From contig JAOPUY010000325.1 in NCBI GenBank assembly GCA_025963265.1, forward strand, positions 1 to 7,008: DNA of 7,008 bases, read 5' to 3'. Below the pieces are notes generated by a model. It saw only the letters and a list, made by a program, of their open reading frames with translations. It was not told the origin of the DNA and did no database searches. Made by a program: the position numbers and the translations under genes. Below are positions 1 through 6,315 of the stretch, in pieces (positions within the stretch are counted from its first letter, which is position 1; the number at the start of each line of letters is the position of its first letter). The DNA is from Frankiales bacterium (lineage in GTDB: Bacteria; Actinomycetota; Actinomycetes; Mycobacteriales; Jatrophihabitantaceae).

Positions 1-1317
1 TGGGCCATCGGCACCAACTTCTTCATGGAGGTGGCCAAGCTACGGGCGGCCCGCCTGCTCTGGTCCAAGCTGGTCAAGCAGTTCGATCCCAAGAGCCAGA
101 AGTCCCTTTCGCTGCGGACTCATTCGCAGACCTCGGGTTGGTCGCTGACCGCGCAAGACGTGTTCAACAACGCCATCCGGACCTGCATCGAGGCGATGGC
201 CGCGACTCAGGGCCACACCCAGTCGCTGCACACCAACGCCCTCGATGAGGCGCTGGCCCTGCCGACCGACTTCTCGGCGCGGATCGCGCGGAACACCCAG
301 CTGCTGTTGCAGCAGGAGTCGCGCACCACCAAGGTGATCGACCCGTGGGGCGGCTCGGCCTACGTCGAGAAGCTGACCTATGACCTCGCGTCAAAGGCCT
401 GGGCCCACATCGAGGAGGTCGAGAAGGCCGGCGGCATGGCCAAGGCGATCGACCTCGGCCTGCCCAAGCTGCGGATCGAGGAGGCGGCGGCCCGCACCCA
501 GGCCCGCATCGACTCCGGCCGCCAGCCGGTGATCGGCGTCAACAAGTACCGCATGGAGACTGAGGACGAGCTCGACGTCCTAAAGATCGACAACGCCGAC
601 GTGCGGCTGCAACAGAACGAGAAGCTGGTGCGGCTGCGGGCCGAGCGCGACTCGGCCGAGACCGAGCGGACGCTGGCCGCTCTCACAGCGGCCGCTGGCA
701 GCGGGAGCGGGAACCTGCTCGCGCTGGCCATCGACGCGGCGCGGGCCATGGCCACCGTCGGTGAGATCTCCGACGCGTTGGAGAAGGTCTACGGGCGCCA
801 CCAAGCGACGATCCGTACGATTTCTGGTGTGTACTCAGAGGAATCCGGACCGACCGCTGCGATCACGGCGGCCCGCGCGGCCGCTGAGGAGTTTGAGGCC
901 GCGCACGGCCGTCGGCCCCGCATCCTCGTCGCCAAGATGGGCCAGGACGGCCACGACCGCGGCCAGAAGGTGATCTCGACCGCCTTTGCCGACCTCGGCT
1001 TCGACGTCGACGTGGGCCCGCTGTTCCAGACGCCGGCCGAGGTCGCGCGGCAGGCGATCGAGGCCGACGTGCACATCGTCGGCGTGAACTCCCTCGCCGC
1101 CGGTCACCTCACGCTGGTGCCGGCGCTGCGCGACGAGCTCGCCGCCCAGGGACGTCCCGACATCCTGATCGTCGTCGGCGGCGTCATCCCGCCCCAGGAC
1201 TTCCCGGCGTTGCGCGAAGCCGGCGCCGCGGCCATCTTCCCGCCCGGGACGGTGATCGCCGAGTCCGCCTCGCAGCTGCTGGTCACGCTGAACGAGCTGT
1301 TGTCGCACGCCAGCTGA
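1..1317 (+). CDS. mutB: methylmalonyl-CoA mutase large subunit, C-terminal part (5' end outside window)
   Basis: This is the catalytic, cobalamin-binding subunit that interconverts (R)-methylmalonyl-CoA and succinyl-CoA in the cytoplasm. The frame is open from base 1 (WAIGTNFF...), so the ATG at 25 is internal and 438 codons of a roughly 730-residue protein are present. First comes the end of the TIM barrel ([38 protein letters not shown]), then a linker rich in charged residues and Ala, then the B12 domain. The B12 domain shows DGHDRG with the cobalt-ligand His at 952-954, the SxL-type loop at 1087-1095 and the GG motif at 1177-1182. The motif spacing of 41 and 27 residues fits the family. 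The fused B12 domain argues against isobutyryl-CoA mutase, whose actinobacterial form has a separate small subunit. The residues that decide substrate lie upstream of the window. One oddity is that the SxL serine is Asn ([10 protein letters not shown]). meaB follows after one base. Confidence 0.96.
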   Translation, partial: WAIGTNFFMEVAKLRAARLLWSKLVKQFDPKSQKSLSLRTHSQTSGWSLTAQDVFNNAIRTCIEAMAATQGHTQSLHTNALDEALALPTDFSARIARNTQLLLQQESRTTKVIDPWGGSAYVEKLTYDLASKAWAHIEEVEKAGGMAKAIDLGLPKLRIEEAAARTQARIDSGRQPVIGVNKYRMETEDELDVLKIDNADVRLQQNEKLVRLRAERDSAETERTLAALTAAAGSGSGNLLALAIDAARAMATVGEISDALEKVYGRHQATIRTISGVYSEESGPTAAITAARAAAEEFEAAHGRRPRILVAKMGQDGHDRGQKVISTAFADLGFDVDVGPLFQTPAEVARQAIEADVHIVGVNSLAAGHLTLVPALRDELAAQGRPDILIVVGGVIPPQDFPALREAGAAAIFPPGTVIAESASQLLVTLNELLSHAS

Positions 1318-1318
1318 C

Positions 1319-2284
1319 GTGAACATCCAGCCGATTCTCGCCGGCGACCGCGCGGCCATCGCCCGCGCGATCACGTTGGTCGAGTCCAAGCGCGCCGATC
1401 ACCGCGAGCAGGCCCAGAAGTTGCTGGCGGCGTTGACGCCGCACACCGGCAACGCCCGGCGGATCGGGGTCACCGGGGTGCCCGGGGTGGGCAAGTCCAC
1501 CTTCATCGACTCCTTCGGGATGTTCCTGATCGAGCAAGGGCACCGGGTCGCGGTGCTGGCGGTCGATCCGTCCTCCGGTCGCACCGGCGGCAGCCTGCTG
1601 GGCGACCGCACCCGGATGGGCCGGTTGGCCGCCTCGCCTGAGGCGTTCGTGCGACCCTCGCCCAGTGGCGGCACGCTGGGCGGGGTGGCTCGCTCCACCC
1701 GCGAGGCGATGCTGGTCATGGAAGCCGCCGGCTACGACGTGGTGCTGGTCGAGACGGTCGGCGTCGGACAGTCGGAGTACGTGGTGGCCGGCATGGTCGA
1801 CACGTTTCTGTTCCTCACGCTGGCCCGCACGGGCGATCACCTGCAGGGCATGAAACGGGGAATCCTCGAACTGGCCGATGTCGTCGCCGTCAACAAAGCC
1901 GACGGCGAGCACGAGCTCGAGGCCAAGCGGGCCGCGCGCGAGCTGGCCGGTGCGTTGCGGCTGCTCCGGGGCGGCGGCGACGACTGGCTGCCGACGGTGC
2001 TGACCTGCTCCGGGCTGAGCGCCTTGGGCCTCGACGACGTCTGGAAGCAGCTGGAGCGGCATCGGACCCATCTGCTGGACACCGGCGAGTTCGCCGTCAA
2101 ACGACAACAGCAGCTGGTGGCCTGGACGAGGTCGATGGTGCGCGACCAGCTGCTGGCCGTGCTCGACACGCCACGCGGGCGCGCGCTGGTCGCCGATCAG
2201 GAACGGCAGGTGCTGGCCGGCGAGCTGACCCCAGACCTGGCCGCCCGAAACATCGTCGAAGGCTTGGCCAACTACTCTGGCTAA
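1319..2284 (+). CDS. meaB: methylmalonyl-CoA mutase-associated G-protein chaperone MeaB (ArgK family)
   Basis: This is a SIMIBI-class GTPase that gates loading of adenosylcobalamin into methylmalonyl-CoA mutase and protects or reactivates the enzyme. It has 321 residues, the usual size. Visible motifs are the P-loop GVPGVGKS (53-60), the switch I/Asp region VDPSSGRTGGSLLGDRTRM (82-100), the Walker B/switch II segment ETVGVGQSE (145-153) and the guanine-specificity motif NKAD (192-195). The C-terminal helical arm used for dimerisation ends with GELTPDLAARNIVEGL. The start is GTG, one base after the mutB stop, with no clear Shine-Dalgarno sequence, so translation probably relies on coupling to mutB. 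The mutB-meaB order is the common guilt-by-association arrangement. The older name 'lysine-arginine-ornithine transport ATPase ArgK' is a misannotation of this family. No motif appears damaged. Confidence 0.95.
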   Translation: MNIQPILAGDRAAIARAITLVESKRADHREQAQKLLAALTPHTGNARRIGVTGVPGVGKSTFIDSFGMFLIEQGHRVAVLAVDPSSGRTGGSLLGDRTRMGRLAASPEAFVRPSPSGGTLGGVARSTREAMLVMEAAGYDVVLVETVGVGQSEYVVAGMVDTFLFLTLARTGDHLQGMKRGILELADVVAVNKADGEHELEAKRAARELAGALRLLRGGGDDWLPTVLTCSGLSALGLDDVWKQLERHRTHLLDTGEFAVKRQQQLVAWTRSMVRDQLLAVLDTPRGRALVADQERQVLAGELTPDLAARNIVEGLANYSG

Positions 2285-2285
2285 C

Positions 2286-3494
2286 GTGTCGACGAGTTCC
2301 TCGCTGCTAGCCACGGCGAACGAGTGGTTGAGCGCGCATTCGCCTCAGCTGCGCGATTGGCGACGCGATCTGCACGCCCACCCCGAGGTCGGTTTTAACG
2401 AGTACCGCACGACCGATGTGCTGTGCGACCTCCTGTCCGGCTTCGGCTTCTCGCCTAAGCGGTTCTCCTCGGGCACCGGCGTCATCTGCGACGTCGCCGC
2501 CGCCGACCCCGACGCGGCCCAGCGCCCGATCATCGCGCTGCGGGCCGACATCGACGCGCTGCCTCTGCCTGATCTGAAGCCGGTGCCCTACGCCTCGCAG
2601 AACGAGGGCGTCTGCCACGCCTGCGGGCATGATGCCCACACGGCGATCCTGCTCGGCGTCGCCGGCGTGTTCAGCCGCTTCGCCGATTCGCGCGGGCTGC
2701 CGGGACCGGTTCGGTTGATCTTCCAGCCGGCGGAGGAGCGGATGCCGGGCGGCTCGATGCTGGCCGTCGCCGAGGGCGCGCTGGAGGGCGTCGGCAGCAT
2801 TTACGCGTTGCATTGCGATCCACGCCTCGACGCCGGACAGGTCGGCCTGCGGGTCGGGCCGATCACCGCCGCCTTCGATCAGCTCGACATCCGCCTGCAC
2901 GGGCCGGGCGGTCACACCGCCCGTCCGCAGCTGACCGCCGACCTCGTGTACGCCATGGGCCTGTTGATCACCGAGCTGCCCGGGCTGCTCTCGCGCCGGG
3001 TGGACCCGCGGGCCGCCCTGTCGCTGGTCTGGGGCGCGGCCGCGGCCGGCTCGGCGGCCAATGCCATTCCCCGCACCGGCGTGCTGCGGGGCACCCTGCG
3101 AATGCTGGACAGCGAGCTGTGGGAGTCGATCTCGCTGCTCGTCACCGAGCTGATCCACCAGATCGTCGCCCCGACCGGGGTCACGGCCGAGATCGGCTAC
3201 GAGCGCGGGGTTCCCGCGGTGACCAACGACCCGGACCTCGTTGCCATCCAGACCGCCGCCGCGACTCTGGCGTTAGGCGCGGCGGCCGTCGCGCCGACCA
3301 GCCAGTCCATGGGCGGGGAGGACTTCGCCTGGTATCTGCGGACGGTGCCGGGCGCGATGGCGCGGCTGGGCACGCGCATCCCCGGGGCTGAGGGCGGCGA
3401 CTTGCATCAGTCGAGCTTCGACATCGACGAGTCGGCGCTGGCGGTCGGCGTCCGGTTCACCACGGCCATCGTGGCCCAGAGCTGGGCGAGCTAG
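2286..3494 (+). CDS. amiA1: M20D-family N-acyl-amino-acid amidohydrolase (AmiA1/hippuricase-like)
   Basis: This is a cytoplasmic metallo-amidohydrolase of the peptidase M20D family (HipO, IAA-amino-acid hydrolase, AmiA/AmiB), predicted to release an acyl group from N-acylated amino acids. The true substrate cannot be read from the sequence. It has 402 residues. Motifs are RRDLHAHPEVGFNEY (26-40), ALRADIDALPL (84-94), HACGHDAH (111-118), FQPAEE (146-151), the lid-domain segment GPGGHTARP (206-214) and SMGGEDFAWYL (341-351). The expected binuclear metal ligands are present: Cys113, His115, Glu150/Glu151, His176 (ALHCDP) and His374 (DLHQSSFDID). There is no signal peptide. GTG is chosen as start because it lies one base after the meaB stop and the first conserved motif follows at residue 26. 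Wording such as ALHCDPRLDAGQV and GEDFAWYL...PGAMARLG resembles mycobacterial AmiA1, and the next two genes also match that locus. Only one copy is seen here, whereas M. tuberculosis carries tandem amiA1/amiB1. Confidence 0.9.
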   Translation: MSTSSSLLATANEWLSAHSPQLRDWRRDLHAHPEVGFNEYRTTDVLCDLLSGFGFSPKRFSSGTGVICDVAAADPDAAQRPIIALRADIDALPLPDLKPVPYASQNEGVCHACGHDAHTAILLGVAGVFSRFADSRGLPGPVRLIFQPAEERMPGGSMLAVAEGALEGVGSIYALHCDPRLDAGQVGLRVGPITAAFDQLDIRLHGPGGHTARPQLTADLVYAMGLLITELPGLLSRRVDPRAALSLVWGAAAAGSAANAIPRTGVLRGTLRMLDSELWESISLLVTELIHQIVAPTGVTAEIGYERGVPAVTNDPDLVAIQTAAATLALGAAAVAPTSQSMGGEDFAWYLRTVPGAMARLGTRIPGAEGGDLHQSSFDIDESALAVGVRFTTAIVAQSWAS

Positions 3495-3519
3495 CGCCGT
3501 CCAGACCGCGGCGCCTTTC
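3494..3519 (+). terminator. candidate terminator of the mutB-meaB-amidohydrolase operon
   Basis: An all-G/C 6-bp stem GCGCCG (3494-3499) pairs with CGGCGC (3509-3514) around a 9-nt loop and is followed by CCTTTC. It begins on the last base of the amidohydrolase stop codon. Strong GC hairpins with only a short T-run are typical of actinobacterial terminators. It is inferred from sequence only. Confidence 0.45.
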
Positions 3520-3560
3520 GGAGCGTTTCTGTCCCTGGGTTCAACTATTTCGCTCCGAAA
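3516..3560. repeat. perfect 10-bp inverted repeat between convergent genes
   Basis: TTTCGGAGCG (3516-3525) is matched exactly by CGCTCCGAAA (3551-3560) with a 25-nt spacer. It sits between the 3' ends of the amidohydrolase (+) and the cyclotransferase gene (-), where a bidirectional terminator is expected, although neither side has a T-tract. The right arm can also form a second hairpin, CTCCG (3553-3557) with CGGAG (3563-3567) around AAACC, so the two stems exclude each other. Confidence 0.55.
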
Positions 3561-3567
3561 CCCGGAG

Positions 3568-4020
3568 TTAGAGGCCGATCGAGCGGCAGGGGCGGCCGCG
3601 CAACTCGCTGACGTAGTCGGCGGGCGCGCCGGCCATCTCGGCCGCCTCGGCGATCAGCCCGAGGTAGCGGGCCGACGGCAGGCCGCCCTCGTAGGTGTTG
3701 AGGACGTAGGTCCAGGCCACCGCGTCGCCTTCCATGGTGGAGACCCGCAGCCGCGAGGTCCGGTACAGCCCGGTGTCGGCGCTCTCCCACTTGTCGAGTG
3801 AGACCTGATCGGCGCTGGTGATGTCGTACAGGGCGACGAAGACCTGGCTGCCCGGCTCCTCGACGATGGTGGTCAGCGCGCCCTCCCAGCCGAGCTCCTC
3901 GCCGCCGAAGGTCAGCCGCCAGTCGGGCAGCCAGCCGGTGCCGGCGAAGGGCGAGTGCGGGCAGCGGTTGCGCATCTGCGCTGGGTCCAGGTTCGAGCCG
4001 TACGCAGCATAGAGAGGCAC
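3568..4020 (-). CDS. gamma-glutamylcyclotransferase-like (AIG2/GGCT fold) protein
   Basis: This 150-residue cytoplasmic protein has the GGCT/AIG2 fold, whose members cyclise gamma-glutamyl compounds to 5-oxoproline. The exact substrate here is unknown. The diagnostic start is YAAYGSNLDPAQM (residues 4-16), where YGSN forms the substrate-binding loop. It is followed by the beta-barrel core (WRLTFGGEELGWEGALTTIV, VFVALYDIT) and LDKWES, whose Glu79 occupies the position of the catalytic Glu in LDxxEG of the family. The C-terminus is GGLPSARYLGLIAEAAE...YVSELR. GTG at 4020 is the only plausible start, since the frame stays open upstream only as an antisense shadow of lpdA and YGSN must lie near the N-terminus. 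The protein reads like mycobacterial Rv3304. It is convergent with the amidohydrolase and divergent from lpdA. No Shine-Dalgarno sequence is visible. Confidence 0.85.
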   Translation of the reverse strand: MPLYAAYGSNLDPAQMRNRCPHSPFAGTGWLPDWRLTFGGEELGWEGALTTIVEEPGSQVFVALYDITSADQVSLDKWESADTGLYRTSRLRVSTMEGDAVAWTYVLNTYEGGLPSARYLGLIAEAAEMAGAPADYVSELRGRPCRSIGL

Positions 4021-4034
4021 GATGGCTGAGCCTA
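4021..4034 (-). promoter_or_regulatory. candidate -10 box for a (near-)leaderless cyclotransferase transcript
   Basis: Read on the minus strand, TAGGCT (4034-4029) fits the actinobacterial TANNNT -10 pattern and is followed by 8 nt and then the GTG start. Transcription would begin at or within about two bases of the start codon, which would explain the missing ribosome binding site. No clear -35 box is visible. Confidence 0.35.
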
Positions 4035-4101
4035 CCGACCGGCTTTCCGGGTTCGAGAACGGCGTGCCGGACCCGGCGCGCCCGCAGCGCCCGCCAGCCG
4101 C

Positions 4102-4113
4102 GACAATAGAGCG
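4102..4113 (+). promoter_or_regulatory. candidate -10 box for leaderless lpdA transcript
   Basis: GACAAT (4102-4107) matches TATAAT at four positions, including the key A2 and T6, and is followed by exactly 6 nt before the lpdA GTG. A start point on the G of GTG is therefore expected, giving a leaderless mRNA. There is no Shine-Dalgarno sequence. The divergent gap is only 93 bp and GC-rich, and I see no clear -35. Confidence 0.4.
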
Positions 4114-5520
4114 GTGACGAGGATTGCGATCATTGGCGGCGGCCCCGCAGGCTACGAGGCGGCGACGGTCGCCAACGACCTCGGCGGCGAGGTGACGCTG
4201 ATCGAATCCGACGGCGCGGGCGGCGCCTGCGTGCTCTATGACTGCGTCCCGTCCAAGACGCTCATCGCCACCTCGGAGCGGGTCAACGCCTTCCGCAGCG
4301 CCGCGACGCTCGGCGTCTGCTCGGCCGAAGGCAGCGAGGTGACGGTCCAGCTCGAGGTCGTCAACGCCCGGGTGCGCGCGCTGGCGGCCAGCCAGTCCCG
4401 CGACATCCACGACCGGTTGGTGCGGGAGGGGACCAGTTACATCGCGGGTCGAGCCCGCTTCGCCAAGGACCAGCAGGGACGCACGTACGCCATCGAGGTG
4501 CTGGACGAGTTCGGCGCGGTCATCGCCACTACCGAGGCCGAGATCGTCCTGCTGGCCACCGGCGGCACGCCGCGTGTGATCGCCGGAGCCGAGCCCGACG
4601 GCGAGCGGATCCTGTCCTGGCGCGAGGTCTACAACTTGGCCGAGGTGCCCGAGCACCTGATCGTGGTCGGCTCGGGCGTCACCGGCGCCGAGTTCGCGTC
4701 CGCCTACAGCGAGATGGGCGTGCCGGTCACTCTGGTCTCCAGCCGCGAGAAGGTGCTGCCGGGGGAGGATCCAGACGCCGCGGACGTGATCGAGAAGGTG
4801 TTCACCGAGCACGGCGGCAGCCTCATGCGCCATGCCCGCGCCCAGTCGGTCACCCGGGACGGCGACAAGGTGGTCGTGGCCCTGACCGACGGCCGCGAGG
4901 TCACCGGCTCGCACGTGCTGATGTGCGTGGGCACCGTCCCCAACACCGAGGGCCTCGGCCTGGAGAACGTCGGCCTCGAACGGGACGAGCGCGGCTATTT
5001 GCCGGTCGACCGGGTCTCGCGCACCGCGCTGCCCGGGATCTATGCCGCCGGTGACTGCACCGGCGTCCTGCTGCTGGCCTCGGTGGCCGCGATGCAGGGC
5101 CGGATCGCGATGTGGCATGCGCTGGGCGAGGCGGTGCATCCGCTGCGGCTCAAAACGGTCGCGGCCAACGTCTTCACCAATCCCGAGATCGCCACGGTTG
5201 GCGTGGGCCACGCGGCGGTCACCTCGGGCGCCGTCCCGGCGCGGACGGTGATGCTGCCGCTGGCCGGCAACGCCCGGGCCAAGATGCAAGGCCTGAGCGA
5301 CGGTTTCATCAAGTTGTACTGCCGTCCGGCGACCGGTGTGGTGGTCGGCGGCACGGTGGTCGCGCCGCAGGCCTCAGAGTTGATCCTGCAGATCGCCACC
5401 GCGGTGCAGCTGGGTCTGACCGTGAGCCAGCTCGCCGCCACTTTCGCGGTCTACCCGTCCCTGTCCGGCTCGATCACCGAGGCGGCGCGGCAGCTGACCC
5501 GTCACGATGATCTGGACTGA
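4114..5520 (+). CDS. lpdA: LpdA-type FAD-dependent NAD(P)H reductase (quinone reductase-like, not true lipoamide dehydrogenase)
   Basis: This flavoprotein disulfide reductase family member has 468 residues and acts in the cytoplasm. The order is: FAD-binding IIGGGPAGYEAA (6-17), a CxxxxC redox pair in GGACVLYDCVPSKT (Cys39, Cys44), ATGGTPR (148-154), NAD(P)-binding VVGSGVTGAEFA (184-195), FAD motif YAAGDCTG (310-317) and the dimerisation domain. After the second strand of the NAD(P) domain it has VSSR (208-211) instead of an acidic residue, which suggests NADPH use. The C-terminal active-site motif is VYPSLSGSITEA, with Tyr447 where lipoamide dehydrogenase has the catalytic His, and the His-Glu dyad is absent. 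The closest protein I recall is M. tuberculosis LpdA (Rv3303c), an NAD(P)H:quinone reductase without lipoamide dehydrogenase activity. From memory that protein has Ala at the first Cys position, while this one has both Cys. GTG start, with a candidate leaderless promoter directly upstream. A small gene follows in the same direction. Confidence 0.9.
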   Translation: MTRIAIIGGGPAGYEAATVANDLGGEVTLIESDGAGGACVLYDCVPSKTLIATSERVNAFRSAATLGVCSAEGSEVTVQLEVVNARVRALAASQSRDIHDRLVREGTSYIAGRARFAKDQQGRTYAIEVLDEFGAVIATTEAEIVLLATGGTPRVIAGAEPDGERILSWREVYNLAEVPEHLIVVGSGVTGAEFASAYSEMGVPVTLVSSREKVLPGEDPDAADVIEKVFTEHGGSLMRHARAQSVTRDGDKVVVALTDGREVTGSHVLMCVGTVPNTEGLGLENVGLERDERGYLPVDRVSRTALPGIYAAGDCTGVLLLASVAAMQGRIAMWHALGEAVHPLRLKTVAANVFTNPEIATVGVGHAAVTSGAVPARTVMLPLAGNARAKMQGLSDGFIKLYCRPATGVVVGGTVVAPQASELILQIATAVQLGLTVSQLAATFAVYPSLSGSITEAARQLTRHDDLD

Positions 5521-5545
5521 GCCCGCCTGATTGGAGAGCAACCGA

Positions 5546-5899
5546 ATGGATATCTCACCAGAGCAGATCGACAAGTCGCGGCGGACGATCCGGGCCGCCG
5601 AGGTGTTCGCGGACAACCGCGAGGCGATCTTGGCCCATGTCGAGGCGCTGCCTCCGGAGCACGTCGTGGTGGCGGTGGTCACGGAGGACTACGACTTCTC
5701 CGGCGTGCACCACGTCTCAACCGAGGAGTTGGTCGAGACGGTGCCGGCCCTGGAAGGCCCGAGCGGCTGGGCCATGGTGTTCTCCTCCGGCGCCGACGCC
5801 GAGCACGTCGCGGCTCGCACCGCGGAGATGATCGCGTTGGCCGAACAGCGCATCGCCATGCTCGAGAAGATCCTCGCCCGCCGTGCGGACAAGAACTAG
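5546..5899 (+). CDS. hypothetical protein, 117 aa, downstream of lpdA
   Basis: I do not recognise a family. ATG at 5546 is preceded by GGAGAG (5533-5538) at a 7-nt spacing, so it is preferred over the in-frame TTG at 5531, which overlaps that site. The protein starts with a charged helix (about 4-34, DKSRRTIRAAEVFADNREAI), then has a short beta-like core, HVVVAVVTEDYDFSGVHHVS (39-58) and GWAMVFSSG (74-82). It ends with a long amphipathic helix (84-112, HVAARTAEMIALAEQRIAML...) that could pack as a coiled coil. There is no signal peptide, membrane segment, Cys or obvious catalytic motif. The two conserved-looking His are in GVHHVS. It lies 25 bp after the lpdA stop with no terminator between, so it is probably co-transcribed. 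Codon use looks like that of its neighbours. The Shine-Dalgarno site and position support a real gene. Confidence 0.75.
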   Translation: MDISPEQIDKSRRTIRAAEVFADNREAILAHVEALPPEHVVVAVVTEDYDFSGVHHVSTEELVETVPALEGPSGWAMVFSSGADAEHVAARTAEMIALAEQRIAMLEKILARRADKN

Positions 5900-5907
5900 T
5901 GGCGGCC

Positions 5908-6228
5908 CTAATCAGGGTCTGGACCCATCGGCGGCAGCATGCCGTGTTGGCGCAGCCGCCGGTCGCGCAGTTCGTCGCCGTAGGCCAGGCCGACGAAGAG
6001 CGGTCCGATGACTATGAAGGCCGCGGCGTAGATCCGGATGTCCAGCGGACCGGGCAGCAACAGCATCACGGTGATCGGGATGAAGGCGAACAGCAGGATC
6101 CGGCCGGCTTCCCTGATCCGCCAGTCGCGGCCGGTGAGGTCGTGCCAGACCCATTCGTGGTAGCGACTGGGCAGCGTGCCGCCGACGGCGTAGCGCAGCC
6201 AGAGCAGGATCGACGGTCGCTCGGGCAC
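5908..6228 (-). CDS. DUF5313-family small membrane protein
   Basis: This 106-residue protein of unknown function matches the DUF5313 pattern found in mycobacteria and relatives: an N-terminal RP..W..Y..G..LP segment (RPSILLWLRYAVGGTLPSRY), then WVWHDLTGRDW..R, then two hydrophobic segments. These are about 42-59 (GRILLFAFIPITVMLLLP) and 66-84 (IYAAAFIVIGPLFVGLAYG), consistent with a two-helix inner-membrane hairpin, followed by a basic tail (DELRDRRLRQHG). The GTG at 6228 is used as start, and no good ribosome binding site is seen. The gene is tail-to-tail with the 117-aa gene (8 bp between stops) and divergent from the YceI gene. The family assignment is from pattern memory. The membrane topology is visible in the sequence. 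Confidence 0.75.
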   Translation of the reverse strand: MPERPSILLWLRYAVGGTLPSRYHEWVWHDLTGRDWRIREAGRILLFAFIPITVMLLLPGPLDIRIYAAAFIVIGPLFVGLAYGDELRDRRLRQHGMLPPMGPDPD

Positions 6229-6307
6229 GGTTGCCAGTCTCGTCTACCCCGCGGCTGTGGTGCTAACCAAATCCACGGTTGCCGCTGAGTTGGAATCGAT
6301 CATGGTC

Positions 6308-6313
6308 TACAGT
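6308..6313 (+). promoter_or_regulatory. candidate -10 box of the YceI gene
   Basis: TACAGT fits the TANNNT actinobacterial -10 pattern and would place the start point near 6320, giving a leader of about 40 nt with a good ribosome binding site. The upstream region has no convincing -35. The 132-bp divergent gap (6229-6360) must also hold the promoter of the DUF5313 gene, for which I see no strong candidate. Confidence 0.4.
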
Positions 6314-6315
6314 TG

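Noticed and set aside
25..1317. ATG at 25 as the start of the first gene
   Set aside because: The frame is open from base 1 and the residues before the ATG (WAIGTNFF) fit the mutase barrel, so this Met is internal.
1283..2314. 343-aa minus-strand open frame opposite meaB
   Set aside because: It is antisense to a gene with all GTPase motifs, low in complexity, and shows no recognisable domain.
2307..3158. 283-aa minus-strand open frame opposite the amidohydrolase
   Set aside because: Same reason: a shadow frame of a high-GC gene whose metal ligands are all present on the + strand.
3568..5289. 573-aa minus-strand open frame running through lpdA into the cyclotransferase gene
   Set aside because: Only the last 150 residues resemble a protein family. 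The upstream part is antisense to the well-supported lpdA and has the His/Arg/Gln/Gly-rich composition of a GC-rich shadow frame.
5904..5919. Small hairpin GGCCCT/AGGGTC between the convergent stops as a terminator
   Set aside because: The stem is only 6 bp with one G-T wobble pair, it overlaps the DUF5313 stop and it has no T-tract, so it is too weak to list.
5899..6288. 129-aa plus-strand open frame with GTG overlapping the stop of the 117-aa gene
   Set aside because: The TAGTG overlap is tempting, but the product is Gln/Asp/Pro-rich without any domain. The opposite strand encodes a coherent DUF5313 membrane protein.
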